DNA from: Tabrizicola sp.
GTDB lineage: Bacteria; Pseudomonadota; Alphaproteobacteria; Rhodobacterales; Rhodobacteraceae
Direction of reading: 5' to 3'
Length of the DNA stretch: 64,000 nt
Assembly: GCF_022842145.1 (NCBI RefSeq)
Contig: NZ_JALHQD010000002.1
Coordinates: 1-64,000, forward strand
The notes under the pieces are model-generated. The model ran no database searches and was not told the origin of the DNA. It saw only the letters and a list, made by a program, of their open reading frames with translations. The translations under genes were made by a program, and so were the position numbers. This document shows positions 37,972 to 47,565 of this stretch, piece after piece. Position 1 is the stretch's first letter, and the number at the start of each line of letters is the position of its first letter.

Positions 37972-38568
37972 TCAGAGCTGCCGCATCCAGAACTGGAGCG
38001 GCTTTTCCGTCTCGGCGCTGTCGCCGAGGTCCTTCCAGCTGAACCGCGCCACCACGCCGGGCAGCGTCTGGTATCCACGTCCGCGCCAGAAGGCATCGTT
38101 GGTTCGCGTGGCGGCAGGTCTTGCCGGATGGTCGTCCGGCCGGATGACCGAGCAGAAGGCGACATGGGTGCGGCCAAGGGTACGGGCATGCGCTTCGCGC
38201 AGGTCGATGAAACGGTGGCCAAGACCGATCCCGCGATAGGGGCGGAGAAGGACGGATTCCGCCCCGTAAAGGATGCTTTCCGGTTGCAGGCCGATGTCAC
38301 GGAAGGGAGCTGCAAACTCCGGCGCGTGGTCCTCCATCGGGGTCGAGGTCGAGGCACCGATCAGTTGGCCGTCGTGGAAGGCCCCGACCAGCAGCGCCCC
38401 CGGATTGTCGCGGTAGGTGGCGAGGTATTCGCGTTCGTATGCAAGCGAGCCGTCGTAAAGGTAGGGCCAGTCCCGGAACACGGTGATCCGGAGTTGGGCC
38501 ACGCCGTCCAGGGCCGCCTCCAGGTCGGGGCCTTTCAGGACACGGACGTCGATTTCGTCGATGTTCAT
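37972..38568 (-). CDS. GNAT-like acyltransferase
   Basis: A 198-residue protein. LRITVFRDWPYLYDGSLAYE and GALLVGAFHDGQLIGASTSTP look like the N-terminal GNAT strands, and LLRPYRGIGLGHRFIDLREA fits the acetyl-CoA loop (R-x-x-G-x-G/A). The substrate is unknown. The ATG at 38568 overlaps the stop of the upstream SnoaL-like gene by 4 bases, so both are one unit on the minus strand. It converges with the flavin reductase gene at 3 bases distance. Confidence 0.7.
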   Translation of the reverse strand: MNIDEIDVRVLKGPDLEAALDGVAQLRITVFRDWPYLYDGSLAYEREYLATYRDNPGALLVGAFHDGQLIGASTSTPMEDHAPEFAAPFRDIGLQPESILYGAESVLLRPYRGIGLGHRFIDLREAHARTLGRTHVAFCSVIRPDDHPARPAATRTNDAFWRGRGYQTLPGVVARFSWKDLGDSAETEKPLQFWMRQL

Positions 38569-38975
38569 CGGCTGACCTGCGCGATCCAGTCGTTCAGATT
38601 GTAGAATGTGGTGATGCGGCTGATGAGGCCGTCCCTGATCTCGAAGAACCCCCCGGCGGGGATCACGTAGGTCTGGCCCTTCGCTTCGGGCAGGCCGGGG
38701 TCGGTCTTCAGATACTCCCCGTGGACCACGAATTCGGCCGCCCCGCGGGTGCCGTCGTCGGTGGCGAAGAGGGTGAGGTCGTGCAGCTGCTCCCGGTAGC
38801 TGACCCCCATGTGGCTGCAGAAGTCGCGGAACTTCGCCTTCCCGATCCGGTGCCCGCCCTCGTTCACCCGGTGCTCGACGTCCTCGGTCAGGCAGGCGAG
38901 CATCCCCTCGGGGTCGCCGGCATTGAAGGCGTCGTAGTAGCGGCGGAGGAGGGAGAGGGTGGTCTCGCGGGGCAT
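38565..38975 (-). CDS. SnoaL-like/NTF2-fold protein
   Basis: A 136-residue protein. LLRRYYDAFNAGDPEGMLACL at the N-terminus and GGFFEIRDGLISRITTFYNLNDWI at the C-terminus match the SnoaL/ketosteroid-isomerase-like fold. The catalytic activity, if any, is unknown. The start at 38975 (MPRETTLS) is preferred because TGGAG lies 6 bases upstream on the minus strand. Translationally coupled to the GNAT-like gene. Confidence 0.75.
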   Translation of the reverse strand: MPRETTLSLLRRYYDAFNAGDPEGMLACLTEDVEHRVNEGGHRIGKAKFRDFCSHMGVSYREQLHDLTLFATDDGTRGAAEFVVHGEYLKTDPGLPEAKGQTYVIPAGGFFEIRDGLISRITTFYNLNDWIAQVSR

Positions 38976-39391
38976 CGGGGTCTCCATTTTCCGGGAGAGA
39001 GTAGCGGGCGCCGGGGGCGGGGGGAAGTCGCAGGCGGCGGGGTGGGGGCGGAAAGCGACCCCTCTGGGTGCCCACGCGTGGGCAGGTGGGGGCCGCAAAG
39101 GATTCCAATGGGTTGGGTGTGGGCGTTAGGAGGTTGTTAAGGGTAAACGGCTGACAAGTGCCAAAGGAATCGGGTAAAGGGAGCCGCCGATTCACGGTAA
39201 CAATCCAGAACCGTAAGGCTCTATTACAGTATGATACGGTTGCGCGCGAAACAAAGAACTTGATCAACCAACCCTGCTCACTCATCTTATACAGTGCGAC
39301 CAAGTGTTATGCTTCGCCGCGCTCACCTCTTTCCTACGGATGTGGCTTCCTTGTTCTCGCAGTGCAGTGTGTCCAACATGGAAGCCTCGAT
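38976..39391. other. 416-base gap: GC-rich leader, then left flank of an AT-rich island
   Basis: The first ~120 bases are GC-rich and hold the leader of the SnoaL-like gene. From about 39120 composition drops abruptly, and the rest (TAAGGGTAAACGG, then CTATTACAGTATGATACGG) belongs with the AT-rich island. Short frames here show no recognisable domain. An 8-base CGAAACAA at 39247-39254 recurs at 41109-41116 on the other side of the island. Confidence 0.45.
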
Positions 39392-40690
39392 ATGCTACTT
39401 TGGCCAACCTGGAGCGTGCAGTTGAAAAGTTCTTCCAGCTTCGGTACGGGCGCAATCGGCCTTTTAAAATTCTGCCTATTCTGCATTCTCTTTGCACTTT
39501 CACTCTTGCCGTCGTCTGTAGTGGCTTCGGTTGAGGTGTTAGGGAAGGTTATTGGGGTAAGCGATTTGAATAACGTTGAGCTCAATTTAGTAGTTCGTGT
39601 TGTTCAGAACGGTAGTTTCCTGGGGGATGTTGAAGTCGTATCCGGGAAAATGAATGGGAGCAATCAGCTTGTTTTTGAATCTCGTATCGATGTCGATAGG
39701 GATGCAAACTTCATTGCGATGATTGGTGGAAGCATGCAGAATGCGTCCGGAGATCTTGTAGGTTTCGTTCCGGTTCAGGTGGTTACCAAGGAAGATGTTA
39801 ATGACGCCGAGAAAATTAGCTTCAATGTGTACGGAATTAAAGCCGAGAAGGACCGAGTGAAGGCAATCGAACAAAGTTTCCCTTTCCTTCGCTCCGAGTC
39901 GGTCGCTTGGGGTGATGCAAACGTTCTTGTTTTCCTTCTGGCAGTCGAGCTGCAAATTGAAAGTGGCTTTTACACTCGCTTTCCTGAGCGAAGTCTTCTT
40001 TACGAATTTGCCCTTAACAGAATGAAGATCGCTTCTCTAGGCGAAGATGAACGGAGTGACCTCTTGGAGTTTTGGATGCAATCCGATCTCTTTAGTAGGG
40101 GAGCGGCTCAAGTCCCATTGGACGAGATTGTCTTTAAGCTGAGACTACTGGAAATCTACTATCGCATAGGTGAGAATTTATCGCTCTCTGACAGCAACAC
40201 TTTGCGTCAGGCGGCATTAGCAAAAGTCCTTCAGGTCTACAACGAGCGTCGCTTTGCGCTTGTTGAAGAGCTTCCCAAGACACTTGAGATAGTCAAGGAC
40301 AGTGATCCAACTGTTTGTCTTGAGCTTTCTGACATGATGTTGCAGTCAATGATCTCAGCTGGTGATGGTTCAGTCATCGTGAACCTAAGCAGCCAAGTGA
40401 GGCAGGAAGCAGTGGCAGGTGTTCTAAAGAGCTTTGTTGACTGCGCGCAAGGGATCTACGGGAGGCAAGCCGGTGGGAGCAAAGATGATCTGGGAAGTGG
40501 GTTAATCTCCTTCCTTGAAAGGATAGAAAATTCTGCTAGAGTGATGGCTCGTTTCAGTGCCGTTTATCGTGAGCTCAGCGCTCGGAGATACTACACGGAG
40601 CCGCTTGATGCGGGCCAACTTCAAGTTGCGACCTACTTTAAAGAATTCGCGAAGCTTAGAGCGGAAGCAAGAAAGGCTAAATCTGGATGA
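39392..40690 (+). CDS. Unknown exported protein of the AT-rich island
   Basis: A 432-residue protein that I do not recognise. GGAAG (39380-39384) precedes ATG 39392. Residues ~17-43 form a hydrophobic signal (GAIGLLKFCLFCILFALSLL) ending in SSVVAS, so it is probably exported or anchored. The next ~100 residues (LGKVIGVSDLNNVELNLVVR and following) look beta-rich; the rest looks helical (RLLEIYYRIGENLSLSDS, LVEELPKTLEIVKDSD). There are no catalytic motifs. The frame is open further upstream, so the start is uncertain. Local GC is far below the window (24 of 60 bases at 39661-39720, against 45 of 60 at 42001-42060 in carB), which marks it as acquired. Its stop overlaps the next start by 4 bases. 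Confidence 0.7.
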   Translation: MLLWPTWSVQLKSSSSFGTGAIGLLKFCLFCILFALSLLPSSVVASVEVLGKVIGVSDLNNVELNLVVRVVQNGSFLGDVEVVSGKMNGSNQLVFESRIDVDRDANFIAMIGGSMQNASGDLVGFVPVQVVTKEDVNDAEKISFNVYGIKAEKDRVKAIEQSFPFLRSESVAWGDANVLVFLLAVELQIESGFYTRFPERSLLYEFALNRMKIASLGEDERSDLLEFWMQSDLFSRGAAQVPLDEIVFKLRLLEIYYRIGENLSLSDSNTLRQAALAKVLQVYNERRFALVEELPKTLEIVKDSDPTVCLELSDMMLQSMISAGDGSVIVNLSSQVRQEAVAGVLKSFVDCAQGIYGRQAGGSKDDLGSGLISFLERIENSARVMARFSAVYRELSARRYYTEPLDAGQLQVATYFKEFAKLRAEARKAKSG

Positions 40691-41094
40691 CAAGGCAGAG
40701 ATTCAGTTCTTGGTTGGGCTTGTGCGTAGTCTTTGCGCATGTTGCATTAGCCCTTACCTTTATCTTCTTAATTGATCTACCAAGCGGGTCAAAGGTTCAG
40801 GAAATCAATGCACCACTCACTCTTGCATACGTATCTGCAGTCTTAGCTTGGCTCTTTCGTCAGGATGCTTCGGAAGACGCAAGGCCCATTAACCCGTTCT
40901 TGATGGCGGCGATTGTAATGATTGTTTTGCCATTCTTCGCCGCCCTATTCTATATACCAATTTCTTTTGTTCAGTCGGACGCCCCTGATTTAGAGTCTCT
41001 GAACTCTAATTTCTTGAAGGTTGAATTCTTCTTTGGTGCTCTTTTTGGAATGATTATGACGGAGTTGTTCGGCTATCAGCGCCCAAATCCCTGA
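40687..41094 (+). CDS. Unknown small membrane protein of the AT-rich island
   Basis: A 135-residue integral membrane protein with about four hydrophobic stretches: residues 8-30, 43-57, 70-95 and 111-126. Charged residues RQDASEDARP lie between segments 2 and 3. No known family was recognised. The ATGA overlap with the exported-protein gene implies obligate co-expression, so the pair may form an envelope complex. Base composition is as low in GC as its partner. It converges with carB (47 bases between stops). Confidence 0.7.
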   Translation: MTRQRFSSWLGLCVVFAHVALALTFIFLIDLPSGSKVQEINAPLTLAYVSAVLAWLFRQDASEDARPINPFLMAAIVMIVLPFFAALFYIPISFVQSDAPDLESLNSNFLKVEFFFGALFGMIMTELFGYQRPNP

Positions 41095-41141
41095 TCGAGG
41101 ACTCTTGACGAAACAAGGTCGAGGCCCGTTGTTTGGTTGCC

Positions 41142-44100
41142 TCACCCCTGCAACGTCCGCACCCCATACCCCTCGCCCCGCGCCTTCATCGCGGCCACGG
41201 CCGCCACCGACGCCGCAGCCGTCGTGAAATACGGGATCTTGTCCATCAGCGCGACGCGGCGGATATCCCGACTGTCGCTCACCGCCTGCGTGCCCTCGGT
41301 CGTGTTCATCACCAGCGCGATGTCGTTGTTCTTCAGGCGGTCGACGATGTTTGGGCGGCCTTCGTAGACCTTGGCGACGGCCTCGGAGGGGACGTTCTGC
41401 TCGGCCAGCCACTTCGCCGTGCCCTTGGTGGCGACGATCACGAAGCCCATCGCCACAAGGTCGCGGGCGGCGGCGGCGAGTGCGGGGGTCTTGTCCATGT
41501 CCTTGACCGACAGGAAGACGCGGCCTTCGGTTGGAAGGATCGTGCCTGCCCCCATCTGGGCCTTGAGGAAGGCCAAGGCGAAGGTGCGGTCCCAGCCCAT
41601 GACTTCGCCGGTCGAGCGCATTTCCGGCCCGAGGACCGGGTCGACGCCGGGGAAGCGGGCGAAGGGGAGGACGGCCTCCTTCACGCTGAACCACGGCGTG
41701 TTCGGGTCGGCGAGGGTCAGCGGGTCGGCGAGCGGCAGCGGGCTGTCGGGGCCGACGCCGGCGGGGTAGGGGGCGCGCATCGGGAAGTTCGACAGGGGCT
41801 CACCGGCCATCAGGCGGGCGGCGATGGAGGCGATGGCACTGTCGGTGGCCTTGGCGACGAAGGGCACGGTGCGGCTGGCGCGGGGGTTCACTTCCAGGAC
41901 GTAGATCACGCCGTCCTTGATCGCGAACTGCACGTTCATCAGGCCGACGACGTTGAGGGCAAGGGCCATGACGACGGTCTGGCGTTTCAGTTCCTCGACC
42001 GTTTCGGCGGAGAGCTGGTGCGGCGGCAGGCAGCAGGCCGAGTCGCCGGAGTGGACGCCGGCCTCTTCGATATGTTCCATGATTCCAGCGACATGGACAT
42101 CTTTACCGTCGCTTAACGCATCTACGTCAACCTCGACGGCACCGGAGAGGTAGCTATCGAGGAGGACGGGGGAGGAGCCGGAGACCTGGACGGCGGTGGT
42201 GATGTAACGTTCGAGCTGGGCGTCGTCGCGGATAATCTCCATCGCGCGGCCGCCAAGGACGAAGGAGGGGCGGATGACGAGGGGGTAGCCGACGGTTTCG
42301 GCCACCTTGAAGGCCTCGTCCCGGCTGCGGGCGGTGCCGTTGACGGGCTGCTTCAGGCCAAGTTTGTTGAGAAGGCCCTGGAAGCGTTCGCGGTCTTCGG
42401 CGAGGTCGATGGCGTCGGGCGTGGTGCCGAGGATCGGGATGCCTTCGTCGTGCAGCGCGTTGGCGAGTTTCAGCGGCGTCTGGCCGCCGAACTGGACGAT
42501 GACGCCGTGAAGCGTGCCGTTCTGCCGTTCGACGCGCAGGATTTCGAGGACGTGTTCCAGGGTCAGCGGTTCGAAATAGAGGCGGTCGGAGGTGTCGTAG
42601 TCGGTGCTGACGGTCTCGGGGTTGCAGTTGACCATGATGGTCTCATAGCCCGCGGCGGTGAGCGCGTAGCAGGCGTGGACGCAGCAGTAGTCGAATTCGA
42701 TGCCTTGCCCGATGCGGTTCGGGCCGCCGCCGAGGATGACGACTTTCTTGGCGTTCGAGGGACGGCTTTCGCATTCCACGTCGCCCATCGCGGGGTGTTC
42801 GTAGGTGGAATACATGTAGGGGGTCTGTGCCTCGAACTCGGCGGCGCAGGTGTCGATGCGCTTGAAGACGGCGGTGACGCCGAGGCGGGTTCTTGCGCGG
42901 CGGACTTGCGCTTCGTCGCGGCCGGTCAGCTTGGCGAGGCGGGCGTCGGTGAAGCCCATCATCTTCAGCGCGCGGAGGGCGTCGGGGTTGGTGGGCAGGC
43001 CGTCCTTGCGGATGGTGGCTTCGGTGTCGATGATCTCGCGGATGCGGGAGAGGAACCAGGGGTCGAAGGAGGTGATCTGGTTGATCTCGTCGTTGGTCAG
43101 CCCGTGCCGCATGGCTTGCGCGATGACGCGGAGGCGGTCGGGGGTGGCCTGGCCAAGGGCCTTGACGATGGAGGCTTTCTCCGGCGCGCCGGGGATGGCG
43201 ATTTCGTCAAAGCCGGTGAGGCCGGTTTCAAGGCTGGCGAGGGCCTTTTGCAGGGATTCGTGGATGGTGCGGCCGATGGCCATCGCTTCGCCCACCGATT
43301 TCATCGCGGTGGTCAGGTTCGGCTCGGAGCCGGGGAATTTCTCGAAGGCGAAGCGGGGGATCTTGGTGACGACGTAGTCGATGGAGGGTTCGAAGGACGC
43401 GGGCGTGACCTTGGTGATGTCGTTGTCGAGCTCGTCCAGGGTGTAGCCGACGGCGAGTTTGGCGGCGATCTTGGCGATGGGGAAGCCGGTGGCTTTCGAC
43501 GCCAAAGCGGAGGAGCGGGAGACGCGGGGGTTCATCTCGATCACGACCATGCGGCCGTCGGCGGGGTTGATGGCCCACTGGACGTTGGAGCCGCCGGTTT
43601 CGACCCCGATTTCGCGCAGGACGGCGATGCTGCCGTTGCGCATGATCTGGTATTCCTTGTCGGTCAGGGTCAGCGCCGGGGCCACCGTGATGCTGTCGCC
43701 GGTGTGGACGCCCATCGGATCGACGTTCTCGATGGCGCAGACGATGATGGCGTTGTCAGCCTTGTCGCGGACAACCTCCATCTCGAATTCCTTCCAGCCG
43801 AGGAGGGATTCATCGACCAGCACTTGCGCTACGGGCGAGGCTTCGAGCCCGGACTTCACGATGGCCTCGTAGTCGTCGCGGTTGTAGGCGACGCCGCCGC
43901 CGGTGCCGCCAAGCGTGAAGGCGGGGCGGATGATGGCGGGGAGGCCGACGTATTCGATGGCCTCGATGGCCTCGCGCACGCCGGCGGCGATGTCATACTT
44001 GCCGTCGGCCTTCTTCGGGGCGGCGATGATGGTGGCCTTGGGATTTTCCAGGCCGATGCGGTCCATCGCCTCGCGGAACAACTTGCGATCTTCTGCCATT

Positions 44101-44471
44101 TCGATGGCTTCGCGCTTGGCCCCGATCAGCTCGACGTTGTACTTTTCCAACACGCCCATGTCGGCCAGCGCCAGGGCGGTGTTCAGGCCGGTCTGCCCGC
44201 CCATCGTAGGCAGGATGGCGTCGGGGCGTTCCTTTTCGATGATCTTGGCGACGACTTCGGGGGTGATCGGCTCGATGTAGGTGGCGTCCGCCAACCCCGG
44301 GTCGGTCATGATCGTCGCGGGGTTGGAGTTCACCAGGATGACCCGGTAGCCTTCTTCACGCAGGGCCTTGCAGGCCTGGGCGCCGGAGTAGTCGAACTCG
44401 CAGGCCTGACCGATGACGATGGGGCCCGCGCCGATGATCATGATCGACTTGATATCGGTCCGCTTCGGCAT
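41142..44471 (-). CDS. carB: Carbamoyl-phosphate synthase, large subunit
   Basis: A 1109-residue two-lobed CarB. Each lobe has an ATP-grasp unit ([19 protein letters not shown] at the start, [17 protein letters not shown] in the second half), and a C-terminal MGS-like allosteric domain begins near [12 protein letters not shown]. It makes carbamoyl phosphate from bicarbonate, ATP and ammonia passed on by CarA, for arginine and pyrimidine synthesis. ATG 44471 (MPKRTDIKS) is preferred to GTG 44483 because GGGGG lies 6 bases ahead. carA is not in the window. The gene converges with the AT-rich island. Confidence 0.97.
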   Translation of the reverse strand: MPKRTDIKSIMIIGAGPIVIGQACEFDYSGAQACKALREEGYRVILVNSNPATIMTDPGLADATYIEPITPEVVAKIIEKERPDAILPTMGGQTGLNTALALADMGVLEKYNVELIGAKREAIEMAEDRKLFREAMDRIGLENPKATIIAAPKKADGKYDIAAGVREAIEAIEYVGLPAIIRPAFTLGGTGGGVAYNRDDYEAIVKSGLEASPVAQVLVDESLLGWKEFEMEVVRDKADNAIIVCAIENVDPMGVHTGDSITVAPALTLTDKEYQIMRNGSIAVLREIGVETGGSNVQWAINPADGRMVVIEMNPRVSRSSALASKATGFPIAKIAAKLAVGYTLDELDNDITKVTPASFEPSIDYVVTKIPRFAFEKFPGSEPNLTTAMKSVGEAMAIGRTIHESLQKALASLETGLTGFDEIAIPGAPEKASIVKALGQATPDRLRVIAQAMRHGLTNDEINQITSFDPWFLSRIREIIDTEATIRKDGLPTNPDALRALKMMGFTDARLAKLTGRDEAQVRRARTRLGVTAVFKRIDTCAAEFEAQTPYMYSTYEHPAMGDVECESRPSNAKKVVILGGGPNRIGQGIEFDYCCVHACYALTAAGYETIMVNCNPETVSTDYDTSDRLYFEPLTLEHVLEILRVERQNGTLHGVIVQFGGQTPLKLANALHDEGIPILGTTPDAIDLAEDRERFQGLLNKLGLKQPVNGTARSRDEAFKVAETVGYPLVIRPSFVLGGRAMEIIRDDAQLERYITTAVQVSGSSPVLLDSYLSGAVEVDVDALSDGKDVHVAGIMEHIEEAGVHSGDSACCLPPHQLSAETVEELKRQTVVMALALNVVGLMNVQFAIKDGVIYVLEVNPRASRTVPFVAKATDSAIASIAARLMAGEPLSNFPMRAPYPAGVGPDSPLPLADPLTLADPNTPWFSVKEAVLPFARFPGVDPVLGPEMRSTGEVMGWDRTFALAFLKAQMGAGTILPTEGRVFLSVKDMDKTPALAAAARDLVAMGFVIVATKGTAKWLAEQNVPSEAVAKVYEGRPNIVDRLKNNDIALVMNTTEGTQAVSDSRDIRRVALMDKIPYFTTAAASVAAVAAMKARGEGYGVRTLQG

Positions 44472-44504
44472 GTCAGCCCCCACCTATTGCGCAAAATTGT
44501 GCGG

Positions 44505-44532
44505 GTTATAGACAGAAGCCGGACCGGCGCAA
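44505..44532 (-). promoter_or_regulatory. Candidate sigma-70-type promoter of carB
   Basis: On the minus strand, TTGCGC (44532-44527) and TATAAC (44510-44505) are separated by 16 bases and lie about 34 bases ahead of the carB ATG. The -10 is good and the -35 moderate. Confidence 0.5.
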
Positions 44533-44562
44533 GGGGCAAACGGGCCGAGGATCGGCAAAGGA

Positions 44563-44590
44563 AAAGGCCGGGAGCGAACCCCCGGCCTTT
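44563..44590 (-). terminator. Factor-independent terminator of the APC permease gene
   Basis: Perfect 10-base arms AAAGGCCGGG (44563-44572) and CCCGGCCTTT (44581-44590) flank an 8-base loop. Read on the minus strand, the stem ends in TTT and is followed by TCCTTT. It lies 24 bases after the permease stop and just ahead of the carB promoter, so it insulates carB. Confidence 0.8.
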
Positions 44591-44614
44591 CCGATTTTCA
44601 GGCGTTGCCAGGCT

Positions 44615-46174
44615 TCAGCCCCTCTCGCCCACGGCGGCTTCGGCAGCCGCGATCGCAGCCTTGCGGGCGGCGATGCGGTCCCCGGTCGGCGGGCCTTCGA
44701 AGCGGCGGTTCTCGCCCAGGACCCACACGATCAGCGCCAAGACGATGAAGCCCGCGACGACATAGAGCACACGCTCGTTCGGCGGGGCGACGGCGATGAA
44801 GAGGATGACCCCCATGCCGAGGACGGACAGCACCGTCACCAGCTTGTAAAGCCCGGCGGACATGGCCCAGGGACCTGGTTGCGGCCACTTCGGCCCGCCA
44901 TAGGCCAGCATGCCGGCGATCAGCGGGATGGTGAAGGACAGGAACAGGAAGACGAGGGTCGAGTTCACCACGATCACGTAGATCGAGGTTTCGCCGACCT
45001 TGATGGACAGAGCCAGCACCACGTAGAGGATGCAGAGCACGGTCGAGGTCCAGATGGCATTCACCGGGGTCCGGTACTTCGGCGACACCGTTGCCAGCGC
45101 CTTCGAGAAGCCGGGAACACCGTCATCGCGCGAGAAGGCAAACAGCATCCGGCTGGCCGAGGTCACGGTGGCCAGGCCGCAAAGCAGCTGCGCGATGAAG
45201 ATGAAGAAGTAGATCGTCATCTTCAGCCCGGCGGGCAGGATCGCGTCCATCGTGCCGAAGAACACGCCCCAGCCCTGTGCGGCCGCGGCGTCCATGTCCG
45301 GGATCGCCAGGATGATCGCGCAGATCATGATCCAGCCGATCAGCGACGACCAGAGCACGGCCGAAACGATACCGCGGGGCACCGCCTCGGCAGCGTTCTT
45401 CGTCTCTTCCGACGTATGCGCCGAGGCATCGTAGCCGGTGATGGTGTAGACCGGCAGCAGCAGGCACAGCAGGAAGAGATAGGCGATGTTGTCGGACTGC
45501 GGGAAGACCTCGCCGCCGGCAGCACCCGAATAGTTGGTGAAGGTCCAGAGCCGCGAGATGTCGATCGCGGGGGCGTAGAACAGGCAGGCCACCACGAGAA
45601 CAGCGGTGGTCGCGAAGATGATGTAGCCCGAGATGTCGGTCAGGAAGGTGGTCACCTTGATGCCGACATGGTTGAAGACCGCCTGGATCACGGTGATCAC
45701 GGCGACGAAGCCGACGATCTGCCAATCGGTCCCGGTGAAGCCGAACATCGAGCCGAAGGTGCCGGTGAAGAAATAGGCCGTCCCGATGTTGATCGCGCCG
45801 AGGACCGTGATCAGCCCAAGGAGGTTCAGCCAGGCCGTCAGCCAGCCCCAGAAGCGGTTTCCGAGGATGGAACCCCAGTGGTAAAGCCCACCCGCCGTCG
45901 GGAAGGCCGATGCGATCTGCGCCATCGCCAGGGCGAACATGCCCGACAGCGCCGAGCCGACGATCCAGCCGATGCCGCCGCCCGCGCCCCCGACCGAGGA
46001 GACGGCCTGAGCGAAGGAGTTGATGCCGCCCGAGAGGATGCAGATGATCGAGAAGGAGATGGCGAAGTTCGAAAACTTCGACATGGAGCGTGAGAGCTCC
46101 TGTGCGTAACCCATGCCATGCAGGACCTTCAGGTCCTCATGCTTGGCGTTTTCATTATAGTCGTCGGAAGCCAT
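44615..46174 (-). CDS. APC-superfamily amino acid permease
   Basis: A 519-residue permease with about twelve hydrophobic segments. SNFAISFSIICILSGGINSF after a short hydrophilic N-terminus, ASAFPTAGGLYHWGSILGNR, and TGYDASAHTSEETKNAAEAVP are typical of the amino acid/choline (BAT1/GABA-permease-like) branch. It probably imports an amino acid or amine by cation or substrate exchange; the substrate cannot be told. It has its own terminator and a 254-base upstream region shared with the divergent pabB gene. Confidence 0.85.
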   Translation of the reverse strand: MASDDYNENAKHEDLKVLHGMGYAQELSRSMSKFSNFAISFSIICILSGGINSFAQAVSSVGGAGGGIGWIVGSALSGMFALAMAQIASAFPTAGGLYHWGSILGNRFWGWLTAWLNLLGLITVLGAINIGTAYFFTGTFGSMFGFTGTDWQIVGFVAVITVIQAVFNHVGIKVTTFLTDISGYIIFATTAVLVVACLFYAPAIDISRLWTFTNYSGAAGGEVFPQSDNIAYLFLLCLLLPVYTITGYDASAHTSEETKNAAEAVPRGIVSAVLWSSLIGWIMICAIILAIPDMDAAAAQGWGVFFGTMDAILPAGLKMTIYFFIFIAQLLCGLATVTSASRMLFAFSRDDGVPGFSKALATVSPKYRTPVNAIWTSTVLCILYVVLALSIKVGETSIYVIVVNSTLVFLFLSFTIPLIAGMLAYGGPKWPQPGPWAMSAGLYKLVTVLSVLGMGVILFIAVAPPNERVLYVVAGFIVLALIVWVLGENRRFEGPPTGDRIAARKAAIAAAEAAVGERG

Positions 46175-46305
46175 TGCGGTGTCCCTTCGTACCGGTGTTG
46201 GACGATTGTTGTTATTGGTTATCGTTGAGCCACATCATCTGGTGGCCGGCCGTGCCCGCAGGGAAGCGCTATTTTGATCATCTGGCAAGCTTGGAATGCG
46301 TCTAA

Positions 46306-46319
46306 TGATCGGGCGATCA
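46306..46319. promoter_or_regulatory. Palindrome in the permease-pabB divergent region
   Basis: TGATCGGGCGATCA is a perfect dyad with 6-base arms and a 2-base centre. A related TTGATCATC lies at 46274-46282. It sits 109 bases ahead of pabB and 131 bases ahead of the permease gene. A regulator site is likely, but the protein is unknown. The rest of this 254-base gap shows nothing else clear. Confidence 0.4.
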
Positions 46320-46428
46320 AGTTTTTCGCACCCGGAGGTCGCTTTCGGCTGTCCCTGCGGCGCGGATTCGTCTGGCGGGGCAGGCATGATCGGCCTATCT
46401 CGAAGAGCAAGGATAAAGGGGCCGGCGG

Positions 46429-47565
46429 GTGATCCTCATCGAACATGGACCAGGGGGCGAGCCGGCTTTCTTTGACCGCCCGCGCGAGGTGATCATCGCC
46501 GACCGGCCGGATGAGATCACCGCGGCGCTGGCGCGGGCAGAGGCGGCGCGGACCGCGGGCGGCTGGCTGGCCGGGTATGTGGCCTATGAGGCGGGCTATG
46601 CGCTGGAAGCGAAGCTTGCGCGCCAGATGCCGCGGAAGCGTCCCGGACCGCTTCTGGCACTGGGCGTCTTCGATGGTCCTGCGCCTGCCGCACCGGCGCT
46701 GGCCCGCGCGCTTGAGGAAGGCCGCGCGACCCGGATGACCTCACCCCGGCCCGCGATCGGTCGCCGTGCCTATGGCAATGCCGCGCGCAAGGTCTTTGAC
46801 TACATCGCGGCGGGCGACTGCTACCAGGTGAACCTGACCTTCCCGATGACGGCACGCCTCGTCTCGGGGACGTCGCTGGGCCTTTACGGGGCTTTCAGGC
46901 GGACCGGAGCGGTGGGGCATGGCGCTTATGTCGACCTTGGCGTCGGCCCGGTCGTGGTCTCGCGGTCGCCGGAGCTGTTCTTCAAGGTTCAGGGCGGCAA
47001 GATCGTCACCCGTCCGATGAAGGGCACCCGCCCGCGTGGCAAGGACGTGGCCGAGGATGCGGCCATCGTGGCCGAACTGCTGGCGGCCGAAAAGGACCGG
47101 GCCGAAAACCTGATGATCGTGGACCTCTTGCGCAACGACATCTCGCGGCTGTCGAAGGTCGGCACGGTGAAGGTCCCAGCGCTTTTCGCCATCGAGACCT
47201 ATGCGACGGTGCACCAGATGACTTCGACGGTGGAAGGGGTCCTGGAGGGCCCGCCGACCCTGCCGGGACTGATGGCGGCGCTGTTTCCCTGCGGCTCGGT
47301 GACCGGAGCGCCGAAGATCCGGGCGATGGAGATCATCCGCGAAGTGGAGCCTTGCGCCCGTGGCGTCTATTGCGGCGCGGTGGGGTGGATGGGCCCGGAC
47401 GGAGAGGCGGATTTCTCGGTGGCGATCCGGACGCTGTCGGTGACCGGGGACCAGATCGTGATGAATGTGGGCGGCGGGCTGACGCACGGGTCGACCGCGG
47501 ATGGCGAATGGGAGGAAGCGCTGTGGAAAGCGCGCTTCGTGAAGGCGGCAGAGAGCTGGGACTGA
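46429..47565 (+). CDS. pabB: Aminodeoxychorismate synthase component I
   Basis: A 378-residue chorismate-binding enzyme starting at GTG 46429. The motifs RPMKGTRPRGKD, MIVDLLRNDISRL, CGSVTGAPKIRAME and the C-terminal GGGLTHGSTADGEWEE define the PabB/TrpE/MenF family. The short form without the long N-terminal domain, followed directly by an aminotransferase class IV gene, identifies it as PabB. It aminates chorismate at C4 for 4-aminobenzoate and folate synthesis. Its 3' end overlaps pabC by 43 bases. Confidence 0.9.
   Translation: MILIEHGPGGEPAFFDRPREVIIADRPDEITAALARAEAARTAGGWLAGYVAYEAGYALEAKLARQMPRKRPGPLLALGVFDGPAPAAPALARALEEGRATRMTSPRPAIGRRAYGNAARKVFDYIAAGDCYQVNLTFPMTARLVSGTSLGLYGAFRRTGAVGHGAYVDLGVGPVVVSRSPELFFKVQGGKIVTRPMKGTRPRGKDVAEDAAIVAELLAAEKDRAENLMIVDLLRNDISRLSKVGTVKVPALFAIETYATVHQMTSTVEGVLEGPPTLPGLMAALFPCGSVTGAPKIRAMEIIREVEPCARGVYCGAVGWMGPDGEADFSVAIRTLSVTGDQIVMNVGGGLTHGSTADGEWEEALWKARFVKAAESWD

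Noticed and set aside
39304-39534. A 76-codon plus-strand frame at the island edge
   Set aside because: It overlaps the start of the exported-protein gene, has no ribosome-binding site and no domain.
42450-44765. A 771-codon plus-strand open frame opposite carB
   Set aside because: It mirrors the carB codons, is Gly/Asp/Val-rich with no domain, and results from GC-rich third positions. carB is unmistakable.
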